Below are positions 42,872 through 52,197 of a stretch of 64,000 nucleotides of DNA, piece by piece. The position numbers and the translations under genes were made by a program. Under the pieces are notes generated by a model. The model saw only the letters and a program-made list of their open reading frames with translations. It had not been told where the DNA came from and searched no databases. Positions within the stretch are counted from its first letter, which is position 1, and every line of letters begins with the position of its first letter. The stretch comes from Streptomyces sp. CC228A (lineage in GTDB: Bacteria; Actinomycetota; Actinomycetes; Streptomycetales; Streptomycetaceae), in contig NZ_JAJPUI010000010.1 in the NCBI RefSeq assembly GCF_021390935.1, positions 124,001 to 188,000 of the forward strand. Reading direction: 5' to 3'.

Positions 42872-44143
42872 ATGACCGGTACCGGCAGGCGACGTATCCC
42901 CACCTCCGTCACGTCCGCGGCCGCGGGTGCCCTCGCGCTCGTCATGGCCTCCCTCCTCACCGGCTGCGGTGCTCTCCCCGGAGCCACGGGGGGCTCCAGG
43001 GAGCCGCTCACGGTGATGACCTGGGCCCCGGACAGCACCAAGGCCACCAACATGCCCGGCATGCCCGCCATGGCCGAGGCGTACGGCCGCTGGATCAACG
43101 AGCAGGGCGGCATCAACGGGCACGAGCTGCGTGTGCTCACCTGCAACGAAGGGAACTCCGCCGCGGGCGCCGCCGCCTGCGCCCGCGAGGCGGTGAGGGA
43201 GGGCGCGGTGGCCGTCGTGGGCTCGTACAGCCAGCACGGCCGCGCCTTCATGGCCATCCTGGAGGCGGCGAACATCCCCTACATCGGCGGCTACGGCCTG
43301 TCCGACGAGGAGTTCACCAGCCACCTCTCCTACCCCGTCAACGGCGGGCAGATCGCCCTCCTCGCCGGGAACGGCATGCAGCTCGCCGACTCCTGCGAGC
43401 GGGTCTCCCTCGTCCGGCCCGACACCGTGGCCGGCGACGCGCTGCCGCCCCTGCTCAACTCCGGGCTCGCACAGGGCAGCCACCAGCGGGCCATCGACAT
43501 CCCGGCCGCCGACGACGCCGGCGAGTACGCCGCGGTCGCGCACCGCTCCCGCTCCCGGGCCGGCGAGGAGGGCGGCTGCGTCACGGCCGCGCTCGGCGAG
43601 CGCACCGCGCACTTCTTCGACTCCTTCCGGCGGCTCCCGTCGGACGGCCGGCAGGTGCGGGTCTCGTCCGTGCTGGGCAGCGTCGACCAGCTCCTCGTCG
43701 ACCGCACAGGCGGCGCCTCCGGCCCCTTCGAGGGCGCCTACATCACCGGCTGGTACCCCGACGCGGGCGACCCGCGCTGGGACCCGATGAAGCAGGTGAT
43801 CCAGCAGCACGCCTTCGGCGACAACCGGATCGACCCGGCGGACGCCGGCGTCCAGACCACGTGGATCGCCTACACCGTGCTGCGCAAGGCCGTCGAGGCA
43901 CTGGGCGACGAGGACGTCACCGCGGGCCGGGTCGTGCTCGCCCTGGACCGCGGCCTGCGCGTGGACACCGGCGGGCTCACCCCGGACCTGCGCTGGCGCT
44001 ACGAGGACATGCTGGGCACGCCGGGCTACCCGCGGATCGTGAACCCCGAGGTGACCTTCCAGGTGGTGCGCAGGGGCCGCCTCGTGGCACAGAAGTCCGG
44101 CTTCGTCGACGTCGGCCGGACCCTGCTGGACGCCCGCTCCTGA
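42872..44143 (+). CDS. Lipoprotein, type 1 periplasmic ligand-binding (branched-chain amino acid ABC-like)
   Basis: A 423-residue exported lipoprotein with a lipobox (ALVMASLLTGC, Cys ~33). The fold pattern is that of Leu/Ile/Val-binding proteins: ATNMPGMPAMAEAYGRWINEQGGINGHELRVLTCNEGNSAAGAAACARE followed by GAVAVVGSYSQHGRAFM. No transporter permease or ATPase is adjacent, so it may be an orphan sensor or receptor protein. ATG at 42872; preceded by AGGCGGAAG. Confidence 0.85.
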   Translation: MTGTGRRRIPTSVTSAAAGALALVMASLLTGCGALPGATGGSREPLTVMTWAPDSTKATNMPGMPAMAEAYGRWINEQGGINGHELRVLTCNEGNSAAGAAACAREAVREGAVAVVGSYSQHGRAFMAILEAANIPYIGGYGLSDEEFTSHLSYPVNGGQIALLAGNGMQLADSCERVSLVRPDTVAGDALPPLLNSGLAQGSHQRAIDIPAADDAGEYAAVAHRSRSRAGEEGGCVTAALGERTAHFFDSFRRLPSDGRQVRVSSVLGSVDQLLVDRTGGASGPFEGAYITGWYPDAGDPRWDPMKQVIQQHAFGDNRIDPADAGVQTTWIAYTVLRKAVEALGDEDVTAGRVVLALDRGLRVDTGGLTPDLRWRYEDMLGTPGYPRIVNPEVTFQVVRRGRLVAQKSGFVDVGRTLLDARS

Positions 44144-44185
44144 CCCGCTCGCGGGCCCGGCCCCACCGGGAGCGCCCCGGGTCGG

Positions 44186-45655
44186 CTAGAGCTGGGTGGG
44201 CTGCCGCTTCGTCAGGCCGTACGTCTCGGCGATGCCGTTCCAGAGACGTGCGGCCTTCTGCTTGGCCGCGGTGGCCTCACCGCTCGAACGGGACGCCTGC
44301 GCGGTGTGCTTGGTGCGCTGCGCCTCGCCGTCCTTGCAGTACTTCGGCTTCTTCACCTGCACGGCCCAGGCGGCGTAGTGGTCGTCCGCGGTCGCCGACG
44401 CCTGCCACGCCTTGGTGAGGGAGGCACTCAGCTCACCGTGGTCCGGCAGCTTGTCGATCTCGATGGCCTGGAGCCGGGTCACCAGCTCGCGGCGCTGGGC
44501 GGCGGCGGCCTTCAGGTCGGCGGCCGCCCGGTCGAGGTCCTTGCACTGCTTGATCTTCTCCACGGAGCTGATCACCGAGGCGCGGCTGGCCCCGCTGTCC
44601 GCGAGCAGCTTGTCCAGCTCCCCGGCCTGCTGCTCCGCCGGGTCGACCGGCTTCTCGGACGGGGAGGGCTCGGCGGACGGCGACGTGTCCGGGGCCGGCG
44701 CGGAGACGGACACGGCGGCCCCCGCGCTGCCGGTCCTGTCGTCCTTCTCGCCACCGCTCATCAGGGCGCCCGCGCCGAGGCCGATCACGGCGCAGCCGAC
44801 GACGACCGCGGCGCCCAGCGCCAGCTTCGAGGAGCGGCGGCGCGGCTCGGGCCCGTCGTCGTAGTAGTCGTCGGGGTGGGCGTGCTGCCCGTACGGTGCG
44901 GGCTGCGGACGGCCGTAGCGCTGCTGCCCGTAGCCCTGCGGGGCCGCCGGGGGCAGGCCGGAGTCGAAGCGCGGGATCTGCTGAGTGGCGCCCGGGGAGT
45001 CGTCGCGGAAGAGGTTGTCGAACTCCGCGGGCGGACCGGACGGCCCGGCATGCCCGGTGACGGGCGGTATGTACTGGGTGGCCTCGGCGTCCGGACCCCC
45101 GGCCGGCTGCTGCTGCGGAGGCGGACCGGACTGCGGGGACCGGTGGGGCTGCGCGTGCTGCCGGGACGAGGGTCCTGGCTGCGGGGACCCGTGCCTGGCG
45201 GCGTAGCCGGTGCCGAGGACCTGGGTGGACTCGGCGGGGCTCTCCGGCGGGGACTGCGGCACGGGCCGCAGATACTGCGTCGCAGGGTCCCCGCCCTCCG
45301 GCTGCCGCTGCGACGCCTGATGCTGGTGCGGCGGCTGGAGGGGCTGCTGGTACTGCTGCTGGGACTGCGGGTGCTGCTGCGGCTGGTGGGGCTGCGGGTG
45401 CTGCGGGTGCTGGTCGAGCTGGTGCGGCTGCGGGGGCTGATAGGGCGGCTGGTGCTGCTGCGCCTGCTGCTCCGGCGGCAGCGGCAGGGGCTGGTGCTGC
45501 TCCGGCTGGTGCTGCTCCGGCTGGTGCGGCGGCTGGTGCGGAGCCGGCGGCGGAGTCCCGTACGCCCCGGGATGCTGCGGGGGCGGCGGCCCCCAGGGCT
45601 GGCCGGGGGGCTGACCCCACGTCTGGCCCTCCTGGCCATGTCCGCTCTGCGTCAC
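44186..45655 (-). CDS. Single-pass membrane protein with long Gln/Pro/His-rich tail
   Basis: A 489-residue protein. Residues 1-~280 are cytoplasmic low complexity (PHQPEQHQPEQHQPLPLPPEQQ and similar). One helix, KLALGAAVVVGCAVIGLGAGALM, is at ~282-303, followed by an extracytoplasmic Ser/Pro linker and a C-terminal coiled helical domain with two Cys (IKQCKDLDRAAADLKAAAAQRRELVTRLQAIE). GTG start at 45655 behind GGAG. Convergent with the lipoprotein gene (42-bp gap). The function is unknown. Confidence 0.8.
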   Translation of the reverse strand: MTQSGHGQEGQTWGQPPGQPWGPPPPQHPGAYGTPPPAPHQPPHQPEQHQPEQHQPLPLPPEQQAQQHQPPYQPPQPHQLDQHPQHPQPHQPQQHPQSQQQYQQPLQPPHQHQASQRQPEGGDPATQYLRPVPQSPPESPAESTQVLGTGYAARHGSPQPGPSSRQHAQPHRSPQSGPPPQQQPAGGPDAEATQYIPPVTGHAGPSGPPAEFDNLFRDDSPGATQQIPRFDSGLPPAAPQGYGQQRYGRPQPAPYGQHAHPDDYYDDGPEPRRRSSKLALGAAVVVGCAVIGLGAGALMSGGEKDDRTGSAGAAVSVSAPAPDTSPSAEPSPSEKPVDPAEQQAGELDKLLADSGASRASVISSVEKIKQCKDLDRAAADLKAAAAQRRELVTRLQAIEIDKLPDHGELSASLTKAWQASATADDHYAAWAVQVKKPKYCKDGEAQRTKHTAQASRSSGEATAAKQKAARLWNGIAETYGLTKRQPTQL

Positions 45656-45779
45656 CGGGACTCCTACGTGTGAACCTACGGAAGCGTCGGCTCACGCTAC
45701 CGGGTGTATCGCCGCCCCCGCACACGGGTGTGTCACGTACCACGGCGAACCGGCCCAACCCGCCCCGCCGCCGGGCCCG

Positions 45780-47161
45780 TTACACCGGCTGCGCCTCCGT
45801 CCGGGCCGCGAACTCCCGCACCGCGGGCTCGTCCCCGTACGGTTCGAGCCGGTGCCGCAGATCGTCCAGGTACTCCGCGCCCCGCGACGACCGCAGCCCC
45901 GCCAGCAGCTCCGCGGCCCGGGTCCCCGTGTGGCACGCCTGCTCCACCTCGCGCTGCTGGACCTGCGCCGCGGCCAGCAGCAGCATGCCGATCGCCCGCC
46001 GCCGGGCCCGCCCCTCCGGGTGCCCGTCCAGGGCCTCCCCGGCCGCCCGCGCGGCGGCCTGCGCCTGGCCGAGGTCCCGGTGGCAGTGCGCCAACTCGTC
46101 GGCGAGGTACGCGTGGTCGAAGTGGGCGATCCACACCGGGTCGTCGCCCGCCTCCGGGTCCGCCCGGTCCAGGGCGGCCGCGGCCCGCCCCGCCACGTCC
46201 TGGCAGGCGCGCGCGTCGCCCAGCAGGGCGTGCCCGCGGGCCTCGGCGGCCAGGAACATGGCCTGCGCCCGGGGGTGGCGTGCCCGCGGGCGCCCTCCTG
46301 CGCGGCCCGCGCCAACTGGGCGATCTCCCGCGGGTTGCCGAGCTGCGCGGCGAGGTGGCTCATGGACGCGGCCAGCACGTACCCGCCGTAGGCCCGGTCG
46401 CCCGCGGCCTGGGCGAGGCGCAGCGCCTGGATGTAGTACCGCTGCGCCAGGCCCGGTTGGCCCGTGTCGACGGCCATGTACCCGGCGAGTTCCGTGAGCC
46501 GGGCCACGGCCGCGAAGAGGCGGCGCCCGACGGCGTCCCGGTAGGAGCCGGCGAGCATCCCCGACACCACGCTGTTGAGGTAGTGGACCACCACGGGCCG
46601 CACGTGGCCGCTGCCGAACCGGTGGTCGAGCTCCACGAGGGCGTCGGTCATGGCCTGGACGGCCCGCACGTCCGAAAGCCCCACGCGCGCGCCCGCGTTC
46701 CTGGCGACCGACGCGTCGGGGGCGGTGATCAGCCAGTCGCGGCTGGGCTCGACGAGCGCGGAGGCGGCCACGGCGGAACCGGACAGGAAGTCCCGGCGCC
46801 CCACGTCGCTGCGCCACAGCTCGCAGACCTGCTCGACGGCGCCCAGCACGGTCGGCGAGAACTGCAGGCCCACACCGCCGGCCAGGTTCTTGCCGTTCGC
46901 CATGCCGATCTCGTCGATGGTGACGGTGCGCCCCAGCTTGCGGCCGAGCGCCTCGGCGATGATCCCGGGTGCGCGGCCCCGCGGCTGCTGCCCGCGCAGC
47001 CAGCGCGCCACCGAGGTCTTGTCGTACCGCAGGTCCAGCCCGCGTTCCGACCCCACCATGTTGACGCGGCGGGCGAGCCCGGCGTTGGAGCATCCTGCTT
47101 CCTGGATGAGAGCCTGCAGCCGTTCGTTCGGCTGACGGGCTACGAGCGGCCTCGCTGCCAT
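45780..47161 (-). CDS. XRE-type regulator with TPR-like helical domain (frameshift)
   Basis: The N-terminus reads NERLQALIQEAGCSNAGLARRVNMVG, KTSVARWLRGQQPRGRAPGIIAEALGRKLGR: an XRE DNA-binding region, then a helical repeat region. At ~46271-46279 (five Gs on the + strand) the continuous reading ARGHATP must jump frame to RAQAMFLAAEARGHALLGD and on to a stop at 45780. The corrected protein is ~460 residues. The N-terminal sequence resembles Streptomyces developmental regulators of the NsdA/SCO4114 type, unverified. GGGGG precedes the ATG, and an array of CGGTATTG-like half-sites lies upstream. Confidence 0.78.
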
Positions 47162-47244
47162 GACTACCCCCTGTGGTGCCGGTGGCGATCAGTCGGTCGA
47201 TCACTGCCCGGCTGGTGTCCGGAGAATGCAGAACTTGGCGCTGT

Positions 47245-47304
47245 CATACCAAAACATCGGTATTGCCGGGCAATACGGTGCAATACCGGGAGACGCCCGT
47301 ATTG
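47245..47304. promoter_or_regulatory. Array of ATACCG/CGGTAT half-sites
   Basis: Five related half-sites lie within 60 bp: ATACC (47246), CGGTATTG (47258-47265), CAATACGG (47271-47278), CAATACCG (47281-47288) and CGTATTG (47298-47304), in alternating orientation. They lie between the divergent XRE regulator and Prim-Pol genes in an A/T-richer patch. Probably a multi-site operator of the XRE protein. Confidence 0.55.
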
Positions 47305-47470
47305 ACGTGTGGTCGGACGCATCGGCCCCCTTCCCCGACGGTGGCTACCCGCCCGCGGCTCCCGCCGCCCGTGCGCGCCCCCGGGAGTGCACCCATGCGC
47401 CCCGCATGCCGAATCGATGCATCCCGCCCTTCGGCTTTGCGCCCCGTAACCCCCGTGGGGGTGCGGAGTT

Positions 47471-48157
47471 GTGCTGTCCGTGGAAGAGACCATCGGAGTC
47501 ACGGAAGCCGCACCGATCCCGAAGCAGCGCGGGGATCAGCTGCTGGACAGCGCCGTGCGGTATGCGGAAGAGCGGCACTGGGACGTGTTCCCCGGCACGT
47601 GGTTGGAGGCGGTCGAGGGCCGGGAGCACTGCTCGTGCGGTGACGCGGCCTGCCCCGCGCCGGGCGCGCACCCGGCCCGGCCGGACTGGGCGACGCAGGC
47701 GACGGGCAGCGCGGTCGCGGCCCGCAGGCTGTGGGGGAAGCACCCGAAGGCCTCGATCCTGCTGCCGACGGGACGGACCTTCGACGTGCTCGACGTGCCG
47801 GAGTCGGCGGGCTTCCTCGCACTGGCCCGGATGGAGCGGATGGAGCTGACGCTCGGCCCGGTGCTGTGCACCCCGGACCGGCGGGTGCAGTTCTTCGTAC
47901 TGCCGGGCGCCACGGCGAAGGCGGCGGACCTGGTGCGGAAGCTGGGCTGGTCGCCGACCGGGATCGATCTCGTGGCGAAGGGCGAGGGCCACTACGTGGC
48001 CGCGCCGCCGACCCGGGTGGGCGGCCAGGGGGCGGTGCAGTGGGCGCGGCGGCCCACCCCGGCCAACCGCTGGCTGCCGGACGTGGAGGAGCTGATCAGC
48101 CCGCTGGCGTACGCGTGCGGCCGGGAGGCGGCCGCGGCCCGGTCCCGGCAGCGCTGA
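47471..48157 (+). CDS. Bifunctional DNA primase/polymerase (Prim-Pol) domain protein
   Basis: A 228-residue protein with the N-terminal Prim-Pol domain (RYAEERHWDVFPGTWLEA, then CSCGDAACPAPGAHPARPDWATQATGSAVAARRLWGK) and a Cys pattern CSCGDAACP that may bind zinc. Core streptomycete copies like this are stand-alone, without a helicase, and their role in replication or repair is unclear. The GTG at 47471 has a close GGAG. Divergent from the XRE regulator across the half-site array. Confidence 0.82.
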   Translation: MLSVEETIGVTEAAPIPKQRGDQLLDSAVRYAEERHWDVFPGTWLEAVEGREHCSCGDAACPAPGAHPARPDWATQATGSAVAARRLWGKHPKASILLPTGRTFDVLDVPESAGFLALARMERMELTLGPVLCTPDRRVQFFVLPGATAKAADLVRKLGWSPTGIDLVAKGEGHYVAAPPTRVGGQGAVQWARRPTPANRWLPDVEELISPLAYACGREAAAARSRQR

Positions 48158-48280
48158 ACCCCGGCAACAGCGACCGCCGAGGACTGCCGGATGATCCACC
48201 TGTGACCGTACCCGTCGGTACGTAAGCTGGCCCCCGTTCACGTGGACGCACACCGACGGGGAAAGCGAGGGGCACCGACC

Positions 48281-49096
48281 ATGCCCGAGCAGCAGAGTGA
48301 AGACATGGCGGGTGGAGCGCCCGGGGCGGCGCCGCCCGCCGTCCGCGTGGAGGGGCTCTGGAAGCGCTTCGGCGCCCAGGTCGCGGTGGCCGGGGTGGAC
48401 CTGACGCTCCCCGCGGGCAAGTTCGTCGGACTGGTGGGCCCCAACGGCGCGGGCAAGACCACCACCCTCTCCATGATCACCGGCCTGCTGCGCCCCGACC
48501 AGGGCCGGATCGAGGTCGCGGGCCGCGACGTCTGGCAGGACCCGGCGGCGGTGAAGGCCAGGATCGGCGTCCTGCCGGAGGGGCTGCGGCTCTTCGAGCG
48601 GCTGTCGGGCCGCGAACTCCTCGCGTACACGGGCCGGCTGCGGGGCCTGCCGGGTGCCGAGGTCGACAAGCGGGCGGCGCAGCTGCTGGACGTCCTGGAC
48701 CTGGCCGGGTCCCAGCACAAGCTGGTCATCGACTACTCGACCGGCATGCGCAAGAAGATCGGCCTGGCGGCGGCGCTGCTGCACAACCCGGACGTGCTGT
48801 TCCTGGACGAGCCGTTCGAGGGCGTCGACCCGGTGTCGGCGCAGACCATCCGCGGCGTGCTGGAGCGCTACACGGCCTCCGGTGCCACGGTGGTCTTCTC
48901 CAGCCACGTGATGGAGCTGGTGGAGTCGCTGTGCGACTGGGTGGCGGTGATGGCGGCGGGCACGATCCGCGCGCACGGCACCCTTGCGGAGGTCCGGGGT
49001 GATGCCCCGACGCTCCAGCGGCGGTTCCTGGAGCTGGTGGGCGCCGAGGGCCGGGACGCGGGCGCGTCGCTGGACTGGCTGGGCGGTGCGCGATGA
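48281..49096 (+). CDS. ABC transporter ATP-binding protein
   Basis: A 271-residue ATPase: Walker A GPNGAGKTTTL (~52-61), Q-loop region VLPEGLRLFERLSG, signature YSTGMRKKIGLAAALLHNPDVLFLDEP (Walker B included) and the switch His in VVFSSHVMELVE. It overlaps its permease by ATGA, so they form one exporter. The G loop YSTGM is a variant of LSGGQ found in ABC-2-type exporters. GAGGGG precedes the ATG at 48281. Confidence 0.93.
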   Translation: MPEQQSEDMAGGAPGAAPPAVRVEGLWKRFGAQVAVAGVDLTLPAGKFVGLVGPNGAGKTTTLSMITGLLRPDQGRIEVAGRDVWQDPAAVKARIGVLPEGLRLFERLSGRELLAYTGRLRGLPGAEVDKRAAQLLDVLDLAGSQHKLVIDYSTGMRKKIGLAAALLHNPDVLFLDEPFEGVDPVSAQTIRGVLERYTASGATVVFSSHVMELVESLCDWVAVMAAGTIRAHGTLAEVRGDAPTLQRRFLELVGAEGRDAGASLDWLGGAR

Positions 49097-50742
49097 GCAC
49101 GCAGACGGTGTCCGCCGCCCCGCGCCCTTCGCCCTCCGCCCCTGCCGCCTCCTCCGCGTCGCTCACCGCGACCCTGGTGCGCCTGAAGCTGTCCCTGCTG
49201 CGCAACGGGCTGCGCCAGTCGTCGGGCAGGACGGCGGCCTTCGTCGTCTCCGTCGTGTTCGCGGTGCTGTTCGCGGCGGCGCAGCTGGTCGGTCTGCTGC
49301 TGCTGCGCGGCACGGACGCCGCGGCGACGGTCGCGGTGCTGTCCCTGGCGGTGCTGGGGCTGGGGTGGGCGGTGATGCCGCTGTTCTTCCCGAGCGGTGA
49401 CGAGACGCTGGACCCGACACGTCTGGTGATGCTGCCGCTGCGGGCGGCGCCGCTGGTGCGGGGGCTGCTGGTCGCCTCGCTCGTGGGGGTCGGGCCGCTG
49501 TTCACCGTCTGCGCGGCGGTGGGCGCGGGCCTGTCCGTGGCGCACGGCGCCGGAGCGGTGGCACTGGCCGTGCCGGCGGTGCTCGTCGCGCTGCTGGTGT
49601 GCGTGGCGCTGGCGCGGGCGGTCGCCGCGGCCAACATCCGGCTGCTGACCTCCCGCAAGGGCCGGGACCTGGCGCTGCTGAGCGGCCTCGTGGTCGCGGT
49701 GGGGATCCAGGTGGTGAACTTCGGCGCGCAGCGGCTGGGCGCCGCGGGCACGGGCCTCGCGCCGCTGGAGCCCGCGGCGGCCGTGGCGCGGTGGGTGCCG
49801 CCGGCGTCGGCGGTGGCCGCGGTGGATTCGGCGAGCCGCGGCGCGTGGGCCCAGGCGGCGGCGCAGCTGCTGCTGTCGGTGGTGGCGCTGGGGCTGCTGC
49901 TCTTCTGGTGGCAGCGGAGCCTGACGAAGCTGATGACCGCCCCGGACGCGTCGACGATCGCGGCGGCCGGGGGCGCGGCGAAGCAGCGGGGCGGGCGGGC
50001 CGGCGGCCTGTGGCCGGAGGGGCGTACGGGCGCGGTGGTGCAGCGCGCCCTGCGGTACGCCTGGCGGGACCCGAAGACCAAGTCGGCGTGGGTGACGTCG
50101 CTGGTGCTCGGCCTGATCATCCCGCTGTTCAACGCCGTGCAGGGGGCGGGCACGATCTACTGGGCGTGCTTCGGCGTGGCGATGCTCGGGTTCCTGATGT
50201 TCAACCAGTTCGGCCAGGACACGTCGGCGTTCTGGATGGTCGCCCTGACCATCTCGTCGCCGCGTGACGCGTACGAGGAGCTGCGGGCGCGGGCGCTGGC
50301 GCTGCTGGTGGTGAGCCTGCCGTACGTGACGCTGGTGACTGCGGTGATGGCGGCGGTGCTGGGCGACTGGGTCGCGCTGCCGGGCGCGCTGGGCCTGTCG
50401 TACGGGCTGCTGGGGTCGCTGGTGGCCCTGGGGGCGCTGAGCTCGGCGTTCTTTCCGTACTCGATCCCGCAGGACAGCGCGTACAAGAACGCGGCGCCGG
50501 GGCAGGGCGCCCTGGCGTGGATCTCGATGGGCGCGGCCTTCGTCGGCATGACGCTGCTGACGGCGCCCGTGGCGGGCCTGCAGGCGTGGACCGTCCTGTC
50601 CGGCCGGCCGTCGCTGGGGTGGCTCGTCCTCGTCGTGGGGGCCTCGTGGGGCGCCCTGCTGGCGTGGGCGGGCCTGCGGTGGTCCGCCACCCGCACGGCG
50701 GCCCGGCTGCCGGAGATCCTGACCGCCGTCAGCAAGGCCTGA
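49093..50742 (+). CDS. ABC-2-type exporter permease
   Basis: A 549-residue membrane protein with about 10-12 transmembrane segments (FVVSVVFAVLFAAAQLVGLLLL, VAVLSLAVLGLGWAVMPLFF and others). It starts within the last codons of the ATPase gene. The family is the large streptomycete exporter permease type of unknown substrate. Terminated by a stem-loop shared with the convergent hydrolase gene. Confidence 0.9.
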   Translation: MSTQTVSAAPRPSPSAPAASSASLTATLVRLKLSLLRNGLRQSSGRTAAFVVSVVFAVLFAAAQLVGLLLLRGTDAAATVAVLSLAVLGLGWAVMPLFFPSGDETLDPTRLVMLPLRAAPLVRGLLVASLVGVGPLFTVCAAVGAGLSVAHGAGAVALAVPAVLVALLVCVALARAVAAANIRLLTSRKGRDLALLSGLVVAVGIQVVNFGAQRLGAAGTGLAPLEPAAAVARWVPPASAVAAVDSASRGAWAQAAAQLLLSVVALGLLLFWWQRSLTKLMTAPDASTIAAAGGAAKQRGGRAGGLWPEGRTGAVVQRALRYAWRDPKTKSAWVTSLVLGLIIPLFNAVQGAGTIYWACFGVAMLGFLMFNQFGQDTSAFWMVALTISSPRDAYEELRARALALLVVSLPYVTLVTAVMAAVLGDWVALPGALGLSYGLLGSLVALGALSSAFFPYSIPQDSAYKNAAPGQGALAWISMGAAFVGMTLLTAPVAGLQAWTVLSGRPSLGWLVLVVGASWGALLAWAGLRWSATRTAARLPEILTAVSKA

Positions 50743-50764
50743 CGCCGCGGGTCCGGCCCGCCTC

Positions 50765-50798
50765 CCGGCCCGCCTCCCGGTGCGCCGGGGCGGGCCGG
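50765..50798. terminator. Bidirectional stem-loop
   Basis: CCGGCCCGCC / GGCGGGCCGG, a 10-bp stem with a 14-nt G/C-rich loop between the convergent permease and hydrolase genes (64-bp gap). Confidence 0.7.
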
Positions 50799-50806
50799 GG
50801 CGGGGG

Positions 50807-51685
50807 TCAGGCCAGACCGGCGGTCTCCGCCAGGAAGGGTTCGATCGCCGCGCGCCACGCCTCCGGCTGGTCGTAGTGGAGGTAGTGGCCCGCGTCGGGC
50901 ACCTCGGCGTAGCGTCCCTGCGGCAGGACCCGCACCATCTCCTGGGCCTCGGCGCGCCCCAGCTCGCCGTCCAGTCCGCGGACCACCAGGGTGGGGCACG
51001 CGACCTGGGCGAGCGAGTCCCAGTGGGCGTCGTGGACCCAGGTCTCGCGGGCCGCCAGCATCTGCTCGGGGGCGAACACGGGGCGCCACCCGTCGGCCGA
51101 CTCGGCCATGACCTCGGCGAAGTACGCGCCGCGCGCGGGGTTGGGCCGCTCCACCCGGGGGTCGTCCTCGCCGAACCACTTGCGCACGTCGGCCAGTGTC
51201 GCGAAGGGCACCGGCCAGGTGCGGAACCAGTTCTGCCACTCGCGCTGGGAGGCCGCGCCGAGCGCGGAGGCCCGCATGTCGCTGATGACGAGGGACCGCA
51301 CCAGCTCGGGGCGGTGGGCCGCGAGCTGCCAGGCGGTGAGCGCGCCCATGGAGTGGCCGACGAGGGTGACAGGGGCGAGGCCGAGGTGCTCGATCGCCGC
51401 CGCCGCGTCCTCGATGTACGCCTCGCGGGTGTACCGCCCGTCGGCGGGCTTCGCACTGTGGCCGTGGCCCCGCTGGTCCAGCGCGACCGCGCGGAACCGC
51501 TCGGCGAGCCAGCGGGCGGTGGTGGCCCAGTGCCCCGCCCGTCCCATCAGCCCGTGGAGGAGTAACACGCCGGGTGCCGGGGCCGTGCCGCCGTCGTCGG
51601 CGCCGGGGCCCTTGGGCGGCTCGGCGAACTCCCACGCCACGAGGCGTACGCCGTCGGCTCCGGTCAGGTCGACGCGTCGCACCAT
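50807..51685 (-). CDS. Alpha/beta hydrolase
   Basis: A 292-residue hydrolase with LLLHGLMGRAGHWATTARWL (oxyanion region), LDQRGHGHSAKPADG, nucleophile GHSMGALTAWQLA (Ser ~119) and a C-terminal GHYLHYDQPEAW with the catalytic His. General esterase/lactonase or haloperoxidase-like fold; the substrate is unknown. Start ATG at 51685 behind GAAGGGGG; GTG at 51697 possible. A LexA-like box lies ~50 bp upstream, which would be unusual for this family. Confidence 0.87.
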   Translation of the reverse strand: MVRRVDLTGADGVRLVAWEFAEPPKGPGADDGGTAPAPGVLLLHGLMGRAGHWATTARWLAERFRAVALDQRGHGHSAKPADGRYTREAYIEDAAAAIEHLGLAPVTLVGHSMGALTAWQLAAHRPELVRSLVISDMRASALGAASQREWQNWFRTWPVPFATLADVRKWFGEDDPRVERPNPARGAYFAEVMAESADGWRPVFAPEQMLAARETWVHDAHWDSLAQVACPTLVVRGLDGELGRAEAQEMVRVLPQGRYAEVPDAGHYLHYDQPEAWRAAIEPFLAETAGLA

Positions 51686-51736
51686 GTGACCAGGCACCCC
51701 CTTCTGTCCCGCTCGGACATCCCTGCGCGCAGACTA

Positions 51737-51752
51737 TCGAACGCACATTCGA
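51737..51752. promoter_or_regulatory. SOS (LexA) box-like palindrome upstream of the hydrolase
   Basis: TCGAACGCACATTCGA differs from the actinobacterial LexA consensus TCGAAC-N4-GTTCGA at one position. On the hydrolase strand it overlaps a likely promoter (TAGTCT -10-like hexamer next to it). Confidence 0.5.
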
Positions 51753-52197
51753 AAGCACGGATCCCGGCGGCAACACCGCTCATTCGAGTGACCCCGCTCA
51801 AGGGTTGACCCGCGCCGCCGAGGGGAGATCTTCACCGGGAGGCGGACCACTCGGGGAGAACGGTCCGACGGGAATGACCCTGGGAGCTCGGGGCTCCGGG
51901 TCAGCACAGGGGAGGTCGGGTCCCGGTGCCGGGTGACGGCACCGGGACCTTCTCCGTCTCGGGGGACCCGGCAGCCTCCGGGCACGGCGGACCGCGGCGC
52001 GGACGCCCCGGGCACAGGGGCGCGCTTCGACGCGGACAGCGGCGGGCGCATCGGCGCTGCTCCCCTCCCCGGGCCCCGTACCGCAGGGCCCCGGCTCGCG
52101 CACAGTCAGGACGGATGCCTGGAGCAAGCGTGGCACGCGCCGGAGACCGGCGCTGCCATTCCGCGTGAATGGCCCTTTCGAGTGGCGGGCCGGGCCG
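51753..52197. other. Spacer between hydrolase and DtxR-family gene
   Basis: 445 bp without a supported gene; only G/C-rich frames without bias. Apart from the LexA-like box at its left edge I see nothing. Confidence 0.5.
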
